Notes under the pieces: generated by a model
Database searches by the model: none
What the model was told of the DNA's origin: nothing
Seen by the model: only the letters and a program-made list of their open reading frames with translations
Assembly: GCF_030272615.1 (NCBI RefSeq)
Contig: NC_081413.1
Span: 22,012,501-22,076,500 of the forward strand
Direction of reading: 5' to 3'
From: Cryptomeria japonica
Taxonomy: Eukaryota; Streptophyta; Pinopsida; Cupressales; Cupressaceae
DNA: 64,000 nt
In this document: positions 11,237 to 24,078 of the stretch, in pieces
Numbering within the stretch: the first letter of the stretch is position 1
Layout: every line of letters starts with the position of its first letter
Made by a program: the position numbers and the translations under genes

Positions 11237-11959
11237 GGGAGTATGTATGCTCATACTTCCGGTAAAGTACAAGGAAACAACATTGAAAGACTTTCACCAC
11301 GTCAAGGAGGCAAGACACACCAAGCCCCCAGTGGACTAAGGATCTTACGACTTCGATTGACAAAGTAAAAGGGAAGATCACGAGGGAGAACCATGACTGT
11401 TAGTAGTAAGGTTCCCTCACTATGAGTCATGTAAGAGAAATACCAAAAATTTTCAAGGCAAAGCTAAGTTCGCCAAGAAATTTTCAAGTATCGTGAAGGG
11501 ATAGTCAGGGTGTATGCCCCCCTACGTTAAAGCGATCGCACGCGCCTCAACGGGGGTGATTGTTTTAACGTAGTGATACACATAAGAAATGAGAAAGGAA
11601 AGGAGCACGTTATCACAAGGATTTAGCCCCCAAGTGTGAGATAAACCCAAGGATAATAGACACAAAACACAAAGCACGAGGTGACTTCGCTTTTCTCGGG
11701 GTCAGTATGCTGTATGATAAGTCATGTATATATCATATGTATGTATGCATAATTGTTCTTCATTCCCCAATAAAGGAAGGTCACCTAGAAGAAGGGAACA
11801 CATGTGTCTTTTGAGTCAACATGAGAGAGACCAAAGAGATCTCAATGCTTTGCATCATCCTCAAGTAGACAACACTAAGGACGACAAATAGAAGAATGAG
11901 AATAACATATAGAAGAAGTAACAAAAGAGAGGGGGAGAGAATCTGCTATGCTAATGTAA
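11237..11959 (-). other. 3' untranslated region of A
   Basis: About 720 bp between the gag-protease stop and the polypurine tract, with no conserved protein. This is where RT/INT would sit in an autonomous relative. Confidence 0.6.
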
Positions 11960-14900
11960 CTAGTCTAGCACGTCATCTACCCCCCGATCTTGCTGATCAA
12001 TGTTTCGGGAAGGCAGGGAACACGCTAGAGGAGGAACATCCAACACAGCAGATGGAGCTATCACAAGGTCCAAACAAGGGCTATGTTCATGTTCCAAGCC
12101 ACGTTGTTCTTGTCTAGGAGCTAGGATAAGTGCTTTAGAAAATTCATTAGATAAATGGTTATCAACATCAACAAGTTCATATTCACTGTCAGAAGCAAAA
12201 GGAGTAACATTTTCATCATGAATAACATTTTCATCTATATCATCATCAAGATTTATAAAAATAGGATCTTTAACTCGCACAGGATCAAGACCATCATGCA
12301 TCTTATGTTTAGGAGATTTAGGCTCAATATCCGGCTGAGGAGAAAATGGAATAATGCTTGTTGAAGGTGTTTTTGGAGATTGTAAAGTTTGAGAAGCGGT
12401 TGCTTGAGCCCTAAGACAACGTTTTCATCGGCGTTCGCGTGTAGAATGATTACGTCTAGTCTTAGTAGGAAGTGTAGAAGATAGAGGAGGAGGAATGTTC
12501 TCATCCTTATCATTTGGGTGTTTAGGTTGTGGTCTCTTAGGCTGGATAATAGGAGAAGAAGAAGGTCTCTTTTCTCTATAAAAGGCAGGAGGAGGAACTA
12601 CTCCATATAAAGGAGGAATTTTTGGTTTAGGGAGAAGACCAAGTCCATCATGACGAGGAGGTATAGGTCTACTCTTAGAAGGTTTATCAGGCATAGACAT
12701 AGTCACATCCATGGGTACGGATTGGGAATCTTCTTGAGGAAAGACATTAGTTTTATCTTTCAAAGGAAGAATTTCCTTCTCAAGAATGATAGGAATGTCA
12801 AGTTTAGGTGTTCTAGGTTCACTTAAAGATAGGATCATATCTGTTTTCCACTTTTGATAAGATTTAAAAAGATGATCACTTCGCGGAGGAAGAGATTGGA
12901 ATTGTTTAGGCCAAAAGTAATCAATAGGAACACTAGAGGTTCTTTCAGCTGGTTTAAAGAGACTATGATTGACAGTAACAACTTCACCATTATGGGGAAA
13001 TTTCAAACACTTATGAATAGGAGAAGCAATAGCCTTCATGGAAGATAGCCAAGGATAGCCAAGCTTCACACAAAATTGTTCGGAAGAAGGAATAATAGCA
13101 AAGTTCACATCAAGGGATTTGTTATGGACCTCAATGGGCAATGTAATAGAACCAATTGCAGGAGAAGAAAATGCATCAAATAGTTTCACAATCACATCTG
13201 TTTTGTCATAGATCACTTGATTCAATTGCAAAGTAAAAAGAAATTCTTCAGTAATAACATTAACCATGCACGAAGGATCAATAAGCACTCCACGGCAAGG
13301 TGTATTTTTGACTTTTGCAACTATGTATAAAGGACCATCAGGTGCTCTAATGGTTTCACTAGAATCAAATGTGATGGAAGGTTCTTTAGGGATTTCTTGC
13401 TGCTCTACAAAGTTAATCACATTCGGAGTCATAGACACAAGACCATCAGATGAGAAAGAGGAATCATTAGCCTCAATCGCATTAGAGGTATGAGAGGTAT
13501 GAGAAGGTAATGGATCAGTAAAAATCTGAAGATTTTGGTTAGGAGGAGCTACAGATGTGTTGCCTTTATCATTCACTCCAGAAACAGAAATAGTATTATT
13601 ATCAATCAAATCTTGAATTTTACCCTTTAAAGAAAAACATTTTTCAGTATCATGCCCAGGCTGACGATGAAAATGACAAAAAGCTTTGTGATCAAAATAA
13701 GGTGAAGTAATCTTTGCAGGATCAATTTGTCGTACAGGAGGAAGAGTAAGCACATTTTGTCCCAATAACTTATTCATAATATCATGCAATGATTCATTCA
13801 AAGGAGTATACTTTCTTTCTTTCCTGAAAAATTTAGAAATAGGAGGCACACCTGATGCTGCATTCACATTGTTGTTGATGATGTTTTCATTGAATTTGAT
13901 GGAATCTCTGTTCGGTTTAAACTTCCCAAATGGTTGTTGACTGCTATCACCCTTATCACTCGGAGCCATAGGATGTGATTGTTCCATTTGACTCACAGTC
14001 AGTTGATAATTGTGAAGAGTGGCACACAACTGTTGGAAAGAAGTAAACTCAGAAAACAGAAGTTTTTCTCAAATATCTTTTTGCAAATTAGAAATGAAGA
14101 TTCTTTGAATATCATTATCAGGCACTGGAAAAGAAATTTGAGCATACAAATGCTTATATCTACCAATAAAATCAGTCACTTTTTCTTTAACACCTTGTTT
14201 ACAATGCATTAAATCAATCAAAGTAACTTTAGGACTTATATTGTTTTGAAATTGTTGAATGAAAGCATTTGCAAGTTGTTCGAAAGAAGTAATAGAATAA
14301 GAAGGCAACGAGCAATACCATTGTAGGGCTTTGTCTCTTAATGTTCTAGTGAACAGTTTTGCAAGCAACCTTTGGTCATAAGCAAAATCAGTACATATTG
14401 TTTGAAAAGTCTTAACATGTGTTAGAGGATCTCCTTTACCATTATAAAGCTCCAAATGCGGGATTTCAACATGTTTAGGGGGAATAGCTCGAACAATATC
14501 AAGAGAAAGTGGGCTCGCAACATCAAATGTGGGCACACTAAACTTAGATTGATTCATAGAGGCAATTTGTTGCTGTAAAGAAGAGACAGTTTGTGCAAGA
14601 TTGTTAATGGTCGCTTCAGTCGAAGAGTTCATATTAGATGTGTTAGATTGAGATGGAGGTGTGATGTTATTGAAAGAAGGTAAAGAGTAAGGTGGTGGGA
14701 CCCTATGATAGTCAACCATAGGGGATGATTGGATAGGAGGAACACTACAAGGAGGAATGGAATGGTTAAATGAATTGCCCCCTTGCGTCATGTTCATTTG
14801 TGAAGATGTAATAGGAACATTCATTGAAGGAATGTACGAAGAAGTTGGATTGAATGAAGGAAGAGGATTAATTGAAGAAGGGGGAGGATTGCCCCCATGA

Positions 14901-15415
14901 CTAGTGATCACAGGAGGAATGTCTTGTATAGAGGTAGCCATGATGTTTGATGTAAAGGTAGGTATACTAGCAATAGGAGTGGTCAAAGGAATAGAATGAT
15001 TGACTTGTGTAGGAGGTTGTGTATAACCTAAAGATTCAGCACAACTCTTCATGGGCATCACATTCGAACCCACAATATGTGTGATACCACGTAAAACATC
15101 AATTCCATTCTTATCACGTTGAAGCATGCGTTTTAGATCCTCAATTAAAGGAAGAGATTGACTATCGGGATACTCATGAGACATCCATTGGTGAAAATCG
15201 TCAAATTGGTTATCCAATTTGGAAAGTTGTTCAACGGAAACTTCATGGAGAGCTTCTTCATCATTAGGAGGATTAGAGGAATTACCCATATCCTCGTTAA
15301 AAAGGCTACTCAAATTAGGTTCCATCTCCTCGGTAGTTAAACCTCGGAAGGACTTAATTCTACAGCTTCGTCTAACGGGAATAGTGTAAGTAGGGCTTAC
15401 TGTTGTAAAACTCAT
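11960..15415 (-). pseudogene. gag-pro: Element A gag-protease polyprotein, two in-frame TGA stops
   Basis: A single 1,152-codon frame from ATG at 15415 to TAG at 11960, broken only by TGA at 14069-14071 and 12425-12427. Both could be CGA to TGA changes. The N-terminal ~270 residues are Pro/Ser/Asn-rich and low complexity. The gag core follows (PKHVEIPHLELYNGKGDP, then RDKALQWYCSLP) at about residues 300-440. A single zinc knuckle CHFHRQPGHDTEKC lies near 13660, followed by KIQDLID. The protease-like domain has LIDPS where DSG/DTG is expected, and LGYPWLSS further on, so catalysis is doubtful. A Pro-rich then acidic C-terminus follows. No frameshift is apparent, unlike B, C and D. The protein would form particles for a non-autonomous element; RT and integrase would have to come from elsewhere. 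Confidence 0.8.
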
Positions 15416-16566
15416 GCACTAGAGCGAGAGAAAAGATTTTGATCTTAGAGGTAGCAATTTTCAGTAAAACCAGCCAATCTTCCAGATTTAAGCTGTTAAA
15501 TACAATCACAACAGTCTCTCGAAATTTCAGAAAAAATGTCCGGGACCGTGGCGCTCGGAGTGCAACACGGTCCTTGCAACTTTTTTCGAAATTTGTAGGG
15601 ATGAAAGGTATGATGATTTTAGAGCTAATCTGAAAAAAATTGAGCGATTTTACGATCTGTAGATAGGCCAAATTAAAGTTGCAATCTCAAAATTGAACCC
15701 TATCAAGATTGTCGAAAAATGCAAAATTTGAATTTTGAAAAAGAGAAGGAAACTGAAATTTTGAATTTTATGATTTTAGAGGGAATGTCAAGAGCAATGC
15801 AAATTTTGAAATTTAAAAATTGACTCAATTTCACGCAAAATTCAATTTTGAAAGCGGAAATCAAAGTTGTTGTAATTAAGCACTTAATTTCAAAAGTCAC
15901 AAAATGCAAGAATTTGAATAAAGCACTGAAATTTCGAATGAATGCAAACACAATTTTCAGATTTAAGACAGTAAGAACATAATTTTGACACAAAATTTCA
16001 ATTTCGACAATTTTTGAATGATTAGGAGCCTTAGACCAAGCAATCGCAAGACCAACTTTGACTGTAATTTTGAAAGTGTTATAATTGATAAAATCAGCAA
16101 AAATTCTGGATTTTAGCAGGAAAATACAGCAAGATCTCGCTCCTGAAATTTTAGAAAAAATGTCAGGGACGATGGCGCTCGGAGTGCAACACGGTCCTCG
16201 CAACTTTTTTCCAAATTTTCAGGGATGAAAGATATTGTGATTTTATTGCGGAATCCAAAGTTACAGCTGATTTGGAGATGTTTTGATCAGTGAAATTGTC
16301 GGACAAAGGTTGAATCAAGAGGGTTTCAAAAATTAGGGTTTTGACTTTTAACCACTTAATTTTCAAAATTAAAGCATAGATATGAATTGATAATTTATAA
16401 TAGAAAAGCAGATCTGAAACAAGCATTAACAATTAAACATTTCGCAAGTTCAATGTTCAAAAAGAAAATTTAGGGTTTTTATGCAATTACCTCTAAAATT
16501 TTGCAAAAGATCAAACATGGAAATGTAATCAACTTTTCAGATCTAAGCATGAAAAATTAGAAAGGA
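15416..16566 (-). other. Leader of A between primer site and gag
   Basis: About 1.15 kb of AT-rich sequence. A ~75-bp segment containing GGCGCTCGGAGTGCAACACG occurs twice, at about 15535-15610 and 16150-16235, and resembles a segment in the LTRs (about 10396-10440). No convincing ORF. Confidence 0.6.
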
Positions 16567-16586
16567 TGTTCACATCGGGTTCACCA
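16567..16586 (-). promoter_or_regulatory. Primer-binding site of A
   Basis: On the minus strand TGGTGAACCCGATGTGAA starts 3 nt inside the 5' LTR. TGG pairs with tRNA CCA. Not the tRNA-iMet site; I could not assign the tRNA. Nearly the same site is used by C. Confidence 0.65.
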
Positions 16587-16589
16587 AAA

Positions 16590-17824
16590 TGTAAAGCGGA
16601 AAATCACGGTCGAACCCTAGTTGTTCTCCCCTCTTCCAACTCTGAGGAGAGAGAAGGGAGGTTCGCTAGGATTCGATGGGTTTTCACTTAAGGGGAAGAC
16701 TTTACATTCAAAAGAGGGGTTGAAACTCATAAGATCCAATCCCACACAATGTAAGATTGGATGCTGAATGAATTTCAAGGGTTAGGAAAGCAAGGCTACC
16801 CTCTTTTGTAAAGAATGTTGTTAAGGAAATTAAGCCAAGAATACATAGAAAGTCATAAAGATTCGCTTATAAACTGAGTTCGGGTTATAGGATGAAGCTA
16901 CGGACCTGGAATTAGCAGTAAAATGTCGATACGGTGCTGTCCTGCAAATTTGAGCAAAAGTTGTCAGGACGATGGCGCCCGGCGCCACGGTCCTCCGAAA
17001 AATCTGTCAAACGAAGGGGGATCGGTTCGTCTCTGCACAAGGATTCCAGATCTTCAATCTCAGCCGCGTACCTGCAAACTACACACAGAAAAGCGAAGAC
17101 GATTGGGGGGTTAGGGATTAGGGGTTTGCCTTTAGGTCAAACCCCGGTTTTGGAATTAACCAAGAAATGAGAAAGTGCTGTAAATGTAAATGACTGTAAT
17201 GTAAAACAAGTACTAATACCTTGTTCTAAGGATGTTTGTATCCTTATGTGCAAAGGTTTAGATGTTGTATGTTGTAATATGTAGCATGTAATAAGTGATC
17301 TCCTCTTCAATGGTTGAATCCTTGTCTTGAATGCAACACTTAGCCTTGAATGGAGACTTGAAATGATCAATTGCTTGAATGCTTGAATGTTTGAATCTTG
17401 CTTTCGCCTTTTTTCCATCTACCTTCCATCCATCCAAATGAGAGAGGAAAATGTAGTTTATATACTTGTCAATTAGGGCTGATAGACTGATTTTCCCGAC
17501 CTTAGGCCGACCAGGGAAGTATATTTCCAAATTGCAATAAAAAAGACCCGATATCACTTAGGAAACCGGGCCCAAAATAGGACCCAGGGACCAGGGCGCT
17601 GGGTGCCATGGTCCTGGAGGACCAGGGCGCTGGGCGCTCTGGTCCTGAGGGACCACCTCCGGGACAGCGGGGTGCAAGGAGGTTCAGGCCAAGGTGTTTG
17701 AAAAATGCAGTTTTTGGTGTCGTGAGCAAGTTTTGGGGTCTCCATTCAGGTTGCGTGTTGCGTCGCCATCGTGAAGACCAAAATGCAGTCAAAATTGCAA
17801 GTGTCACAATTTTAGGACGCTACA
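16590..17824 (-). repeat. 5' LTR of element A
   Basis: On the minus strand it runs from TGTAGCGTCC to CGCTTTACA. It has a TATA box (TATATAAA, complement of 17457-17464) and two tandem copies of a GC-rich hairpin segment (about 17585-17660), one more than the other LTR. Confidence 0.9.
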
Positions 17825-17829
17825 ACTAC

Positions 17830-18800
17830 TAATCTAAACTGCTTGCAGGTTGCCTAGGAGTTCCAACCAGACATTGTACTTTCTTTTTAAGTAGACACCT
17901 AGTTTTAATTAAAGGGTAGATGAACTATTGCCTTATGTGTTTTGCGAAAAGCATAAAGGTAGTAGAGTATGCTCTCATCTAGCTAGACAATTAGAATTCC
18001 AGACCCTCCAAGTTTTTCACGTTTGCTCCATGCTTACCCTTAGTGGGCCTGTCCTCCCAACTTTCTCTTTGAGATGGTAAGAGGGGAATGACCCAAGTGA
18101 GTACACCCGGACCTAGGGTTCCCAAATCACTATAATAAATAGGCCATTGATGATGAAAGGGTCAATGGTTGGGCTATATGAGATTTCACTCTCACATTGG
18201 GTGCTTAAAAGGATCCTAGAGATCTCAATTGTGCTTGCGTGACTACTAAGTTCTTGGTGCCTCATTGGGCTATAGGCCTCAATTGCACTTGCACAACTGT
18301 GAAGGGTAGCTCCTAACGGGAAGACATATTAAACACCTTGTGCATAGTGGCCAAAAACCTTTTAGTCATTGGTGCAAGAGGTCAGACCTCTGAAGCCACC
18401 CATATTTTTACGGTCGTTAGTAGAGACACAAAGATCACCATGAGGAGTTTTCATGGGAATTGATGCTTGGTTGCCATGGAGAAGTGACTATTGTGGATGG
18501 GAGCCAGTGGGGTCAAGCATCTAAGTGTCCACTCTGGGTAAGCATAGCTGGGAAACCAATTGGGATCCAATGACTATTGTCCTTGCCAACCTTAAGAGTG
18601 TTGTATATGAGCATGAATGTCTTTGAGTTAAAATTCATTTGATCATTGTGTTTTCCTTGCTTGATACATACTCGCCAAGAGTAGACTAAAAACACATCAT
18701 TATCCTCAAACATTTTGCAAAAACATTTGTCCAAAAGAAAACAATCATCCAAGTCACTAGCCACACAAAGTCCAATTTGTGTCAAAACTTTGTCTGTCTC
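17830..18800 (+). other. B leader continuation, copy 1
   Basis: Resumes B sequence after the A insertion and is collinear with 26790-27767. No protein is supported. It contains repeated phrases around CTTGGTGCCTCATTGGGCTA and GCACTTGCACAACTG. Confidence 0.5.
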
Positions 18801-19124
18801 ATGTTTCATAAGCCTAAGTTGTATAAACATCCTAAGAAGTTAATTCACCAACCTATCAAGAAGAAGAATCTCACAAAAGCATAACTCATTAGGCGTCTAA
18901 AATTTTGGTATACAAATCGTAAACGCTTGCTCAAACATAGGACATTCTTGCATCATTACCACTATTATGTCCATTGTCATAGCAATGAGTTTGATGCTAG
19001 TGATGAACTAAGAGTCTGTGCCCTCCATCAAGGTTCGTGTTTGTCTTTTAACACCAACTATCATCAAATTCAGGGTGGTCGTGTCCCTTCATACAACTTG
19101 CCATCTGAACCAATCATCTATTGA
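18801..19124 (+). pseudogene. B ORF1, copy 1 (small pre-gag ORF, decayed)
   Basis: Counterpart of 27768-28091. It starts at the equivalent ATG and ends at the equivalent TGA after SEPIIY. The middle has a one-base gain near 18839 and a later one-base loss before 18903, so the central part is out of frame. The second half keeps HRTFLHH, HSNEFDAS and QGGRVPSYN, clearer than in copy 2. Function unknown. Confidence 0.5.
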
Positions 19125-19715
19125 GTCGTATTCATGCCAAGAATAACCAAGTCACCAAATTTCTTCTAATCATCCCTATCACCAGCCCCCCTCAATCAAT
19201 CATTCTCAATTGCCTAAGGAATTAGCACATCAAATCAATATCCCTTCATTATCAAATCAATTCTCAAAGTCCAAATCCAACCATCCATTAATCCAATTTA
19301 ATCTCACATTAAGGTTGCATGCCTTATGAAGTTCCATTTAGACTTTCACATTAATCACTTGGATTTTGTGCTTGAAGAAGAATCCTCTCCAAGTACCTTT
19401 TGCCTCCTCCTTTGAGTTGATCAAGACTCTTAACGTACGCCTTTTCTTTGCTTAGGGTCATTAGTCAACCCTTGGTGTAAAAGAGAAATTCTACCCAACT
19501 TGGTCACTACCTTGCTTGCAGTTTCATCTACCACCTAAAATCCTCATCCAAGGACTAAGGTGTCAATCCTAATCAAATCCTGGTTCTAAATCGAAGAACC
19601 CCACCAATCAAAAAAATCTCTTGTCATCAAAGACAAAATCCAAAGATTCCACAAGTCTTGCTAAGTCCTCTCATGAAAAATTTCTTCCTCCAAGCTTTTC
19701 TAAGGTTATTCTTGT
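19125..19715 (+). other. ORF1-gag spacer of B, copy 1
   Basis: About 590 bp of C/T-rich sequence without a gene, collinear with 28092-28668. Open frames just before 19716 overlap gag out of frame. Confidence 0.5.
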
Positions 19716-21720
19716 ATGGTCACAACTCGACCTCAAAAGAAAAAGATGGCTGAACAACAATATGGCATGCCAAACATTAGTGTCCTATATGAAGATCCTA
19801 TACAAGATCCTACACAAAGTGGACAACCTAGCAATCAAGATCAAACCCAAAATTCTAATATGGTTAACCAAGATGAACTCTCTTTGGAAGTGCAAACTTT
19901 CCTAGCTGACTCTTATAACCAAGAGATGATTGAAAATGTTATCTAACATAATCCTACTACACTTCTAAAGAGCCTCCTTGAAAATGGAGCTCAACTTCCA
20001 CCTAAATTTGGTAAATCCACTCCTGGCCAACAACCACAAGGAGACCTTGCTCCCACACAGAATGTTGAACCTGTTTTTCAAACTTAACCAATTGTAGCCC
20101 CACCAATTATCAAAACTCAATTGATGCCACTTGTGACACCTCCCCCCGTGATCTCCATCCCACCTTCTTCCTCCTTACCATATATACCACTATCAAATCT
20201 GATCTCATCTATTCTACAACATGCCTCTATACCATCTTCTTCCATTCAACGACATATTTCTTATCCACAAACTTCACTTCTTGTCAACAATGTCACAAAT
20301 TTTATTAGGTTGCACTCAATCCCATCACAACATTTTGTGGGTCACAACCAACTATTTTTCAAATCCCTGCGACATCGGTCATCACATCTCACATTCATAC
20401 CTCCTCTTCATATCAATACATTTGTGGTGGTGCACCTTCCTTGACTCATCCGATTCTTGGGGCAAATATAATCCATCATTATCAAAATCCACAACAAGAC
20501 CTCATTAAGGAAATTTAAGACATGAAAAATATCAGCAAGGACATGAAAGAAGGGACTAGTAAGAGGAAACCTTACTCGTTTAAGGAATTTTGTCCTTGTC
20601 CTTATGACCCATCTATATCAGTTGCACCCTACCCCCCCAGGATTTGAGATCCCTAAATTTGCCAAGTATGAAGGCAAAGGAGACCCCCACAACCCATGTC
20701 CAGGAATTTCACATCTTATGTCAAGAAGTATCCTATAGTGACCTATACCTTCATAGACTCTTTCCAAAGAGTCTCACAAGAGATGCCCTAGCATGGTTTT
20801 GATCTTTACCACGAGGTTCCATTGTCTCCTTTCCAGACTTGGCAGAAAAGTTTGTATCTCACTATGCCTATAACATGGCTAATGATGTTTGTATGATGGA
20901 CCTATGCAACACAAAGCAAAGGCTCAGAGAGACTTTCACCAACTTCTTACAAAGATGGCAACATCTTATCAATAAATTCCAATGGGACATGCTAGAACAA
21001 CATCAAATTGAATTATTTCAAAAGAACTTGGTGCCCGAACTTTCAAGACCTCTGATGTCTCAATGTATAAAATCTTACCAAAAATTGACCGATAAGGGCC
21101 TCGCCCTTGAACATGTCTTGGTGGAGGAAGGAACCTTGAAACATTACAAAAAATTGGTTCAAATTTCTTCCTCTTATCATTTAGACACAACAAAATTCTG
21201 GTCTAAAAACAAAAACGTTGTCAATAACGGTGTAACTGATGCAAAGCGGGTCCAGACCGTGGCTGCTCCCCCAAAACCCATCACCAATAATCATCAATGC
21301 AACAATCAAAACAATCAAAAGCAATCCCAAAAACGTCACAACAATGTCTCAATCCAGGGAGGACCACCCCAATCAAATAACAGGACTCCAAGAGACTTCA
21401 CTCCTCTTCCTGAGCCAATTGAAATGGTGTTTTAAAAACTTGTCCAAGTAGGCACAGTGGTTTTTCCGATCACTTGCCCATTTGATCCCAATCAACCCAA
21501 ACATAGGTGGTATAATGAGATTGAATATTTTGAATATTATCATTTCAAGGGACATGATACACGAAAATGCATGAAGCTTAAAATCTACATACAAGATCTC
21601 ATTGATAGGGGTGAGATTGAAGTAGCAAATGCAAAACCTGGTAATAACAATGACAAACTTTAAATGTACTAGGAACCCTTCCCAAAACATGATAAAGGAA
21701 AAGGCTCATCATCTAACACA
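19716..21720 (+). pseudogene. gag: B gag, copy 1
   Basis: Starts at ATG 19716 (MVTTRPQKKKMAEQ). The N-terminal linker ends in a Pro/Ser-rich stretch. A frame change between about 20400 and 20640 separates it from the capsid core: FEIPKFAKYEGKGDPHN near 20645, then AEKFVSHYAYNMAND from 20839, TFTNFLQRWQHLINKF, and a basic, Asn/Gln-rich tail. The single knuckle is degenerate, YYHFKGHDTRKC, lacking the first Cys, followed by IQDLIDRGEIEV near 21600, a phrase typical of Tat-type gag. Stops at 19944-19946, 21433-21435 and 21661-21663 break the frame. Collinear with copy 2. Confidence 0.75.
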
Positions 21721-23458
21721 GTGAATTATGACTACACTAATCACATAACTGACTTTGACTCTTTAGTAGGTCGCATTGAGCCCGCAGACAACCATGTTAA
21801 TGTCATAACTATCCAAGGAGTTAATCCTCCCTCTTCCCAAAGCAGACCAAATCCTACTCTGATAGTCATTCAAGGTGCCATGCTTTCCACCTTCCATTCC
21901 CAGAATGACTGCAATGTAACCACACACCAAGGTAAAGTCACCATCCAAGGAGCTCCTCCCCCACCAAACCCCCATTCCATGTCTTCCACCTGCCGATATG
22001 ACCTCCTTGACCAACTTGGGAAGACCTCCCCACAGATCTCCATTCTAGAACTTGTCAAGACTTCCCCTGTCCATAAAGAAATTTTGGAACAATCTCTCCT
22101 GGAGTCTCACGTCCTTGATAATATCAATGCTACCCAATTCCAAGCCCTCATTGGAAACCTTGCTGCCCAACAACACCTTGTATTCATCTCCAATGATGCT
22201 CCTACAAATGAAGACCACAATAAACCTTTGCACATCAAAGCCCTTATCCAGAAGTACAAGGTCAAACCTCTTTTGATAGATGGTGGATCCAGACTTAATT
22301 TGTGTACATACAAGTTAATAAAACAATTGGGACTTTCTGAGGACCTGATAGACACATCAAGAAGGATCACAATAAAAGCATATGATGATGCGAAAAGAGT
22401 TTTGAAGGGAATGATCACCTTACCTCTTCAAGTGGGCCCTATTACAATTGAAAACCCTTTCCAAGTACTAGATCTTGATCTCCCATACAACATTCTCCTT
22501 GGTCAGCCATGGATTCACTCCTTGCAAGTTGTACCCTCCACTTATCAGCAATGCATCAAATTCCCCTTCAATGGAAGAGAGATCACTATCAAAGGTGATC
22601 CACAACCTTTTCAATATTGCAAACTCTTAGAGGGGAAACATCCATACTATTGCCCACTAAATAGAACCTCGCCAACGCCTCCATCTGACACTTCAAATGT
22701 TGCCTCCACCTCATCCCAACCAAACACACAAATCAAGATCTTGATAATGGCTAGAGAGAATACAAATTGGAGGATGTCTTATTAATAGGCAATCTCACCC
22801 TCTACTAAGTCATTTGGCAAACCAAAAGACCTCAAAAAAGACCAGAAACCAGTCATACAATGCCAAAATACCACCTTCCAGCAATGGGTCCCACTTGATG
22901 AGGAGAGCCTCGACACAGATGTCTCTTCATGGTTGTACCGGGAAGAAGACGAAGATCCAGCCAAAATATCCAAAAAGATGTACCCAAAAGCATTAGCTAT
23001 AGTCAAAAAAATGGGTTACAAAGGACACGACTTGGGACTAGAGGAGAAAGGAAGAAATTCACCCATAAATCCTATCTCCTACAAATACAACAAAGTCTTG
23101 GGGTACACCCCGATGCCTAAGATTACTATCGTAGTGCCCCTTCAAGTCCTCCTTTGGATATCGAAAGTGCTGATGAAGAGTTCCACGGAATGCCTTATGA
23201 ATACGAAAATGATATCTTCTTTAACACTCACGTCAATGCCATCACCCCCATAACCACTCCCACTTCACATGAGCTACATCTTGTCCATCCTAAACTCATA
23301 GACTAGGGCCAACGAGACAAACCCACCTTAGATATCTGCACCGATGATAATGCTCTCGTTACTCTCCTAATGGTGCGAAATCTGGAAGATTGTAATAGAG
23401 TAGAGGGTATTCAACTACACGAAAAGGGATAGTTTGGTAGTCAGGTCAATGCCCTTAG
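21721..23458 (+). pseudogene. pro: B protease and G-patch-like region, copy 1, cut by the duplication
   Basis: 21721-22785 is an intact 354-residue stretch in the gag frame. Residues ~185-200 carry the retropepsin-like site LLIDGGSRLNL (DGG instead of DSG/DTG), followed by PYNILLGQPWIHSLQ and QCIKFPFNGREI. After a frameshift near 22790 a G-patch-like segment, KKMGYKGHDLGLEEKGR, lies at about 23005-23055. The sequence then ends at 23458, where the tandem duplication joins T. RT, RNase H and integrase are absent from this copy. Confidence 0.75.
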
Positions 23459-24078
23459 TTTACCAGTGCCTTGACAATCCTCACAAACATACGTCTACCA
23501 TTTTTTTAATAACTTTTTGATATACTTGACCATATTTAAAATAAATTATATATTATTTTTCTACACTAGATTCTATACAATTTTAAAAAATAAGTTTTCA
23601 TTTTTTATTATTTTGATGCAAGTTATGCCCATCGCCCGAACAAGTACCAAATTTTCAAGATGCGATCACTTCAAAAAATCATAAAAAAAATTCTCAAGGA
23701 AAAATTACAAAAAAATACACAACTTATAGATCTCAATCTTACCTATCTTCCTACCAAAGGGTTTTGCAAAATACTAAATCTAACTATATATTTTGTGTAG
23801 TGCATGAAAAACAGCTATGTTGTGTTTTTCTAAAAAAATTAGGAACATTTTTTTTGTGTGAGAGAGGTTTGACCTTCTTAATTTTATCCAATTTTAAAAA
23901 AACTTGGTAGTTTAAAAACTAGACTCAGAGTACTACAATTTTATTCTTTTCTCAACTCCTAGTTCTAAGTGCGTGACCTTGAAATATCTCTTTGAAGTTC
24001 AGGTTTACCTATTTTCAAAAATAAAAAAGTGGCCACTTATACCCCCGTTTTTGTTCACCATCTTGGTGCACTTAACCC
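23459..24078. mobile_element. Truncated duplicate of the right end of T
   Basis: Matches 6692-7292 and includes the right terminal inverted repeat. It begins abruptly at the duplication join. Confidence 0.8.

Larger units (their letters stand above)
10023..17824 (-). mobile_element. Element A: Ty3/gypsy-type, gag-protease only, complete with TSD
   Basis: 7.8-kb element with LTRs 10023-11218 and 16590-17824, flanked by ACTAC at 10018-10022 and 17825-17829. The uninterrupted site exists near 26789. Transcription is on the minus strand: primer site next to the right LTR, purine tract next to the left LTR, and one long gag-protease frame between. There is no reverse transcriptase, RNase H or integrase; only about 740 bp separate the end of the frame from the 3' LTR. 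A by-eye comparison of the LTRs shows roughly 20 substitutions over about 1.19 kb plus one ~38-bp length difference, so the insertion is young relative to the rest of the window. Confidence 0.9.
6692..23458 (+). repeat. Tandem segmental duplication, copy 1
   Basis: Contains the right part of T, the ~358-bp repeats and B's LTR, leader, ORF1, gag and protease region. The same order of sequence follows at 23459. Without element A and one TSD (7,807 bp) the unit is about 8.96 kb. The join at 23458/23459 links B coding sequence (..CCCTTAG) directly to the interior of T (TTTACCAG..). Elsewhere these continue differently: B runs on into pol at 34830, and T runs leftward at 6691. Confidence 0.85.
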
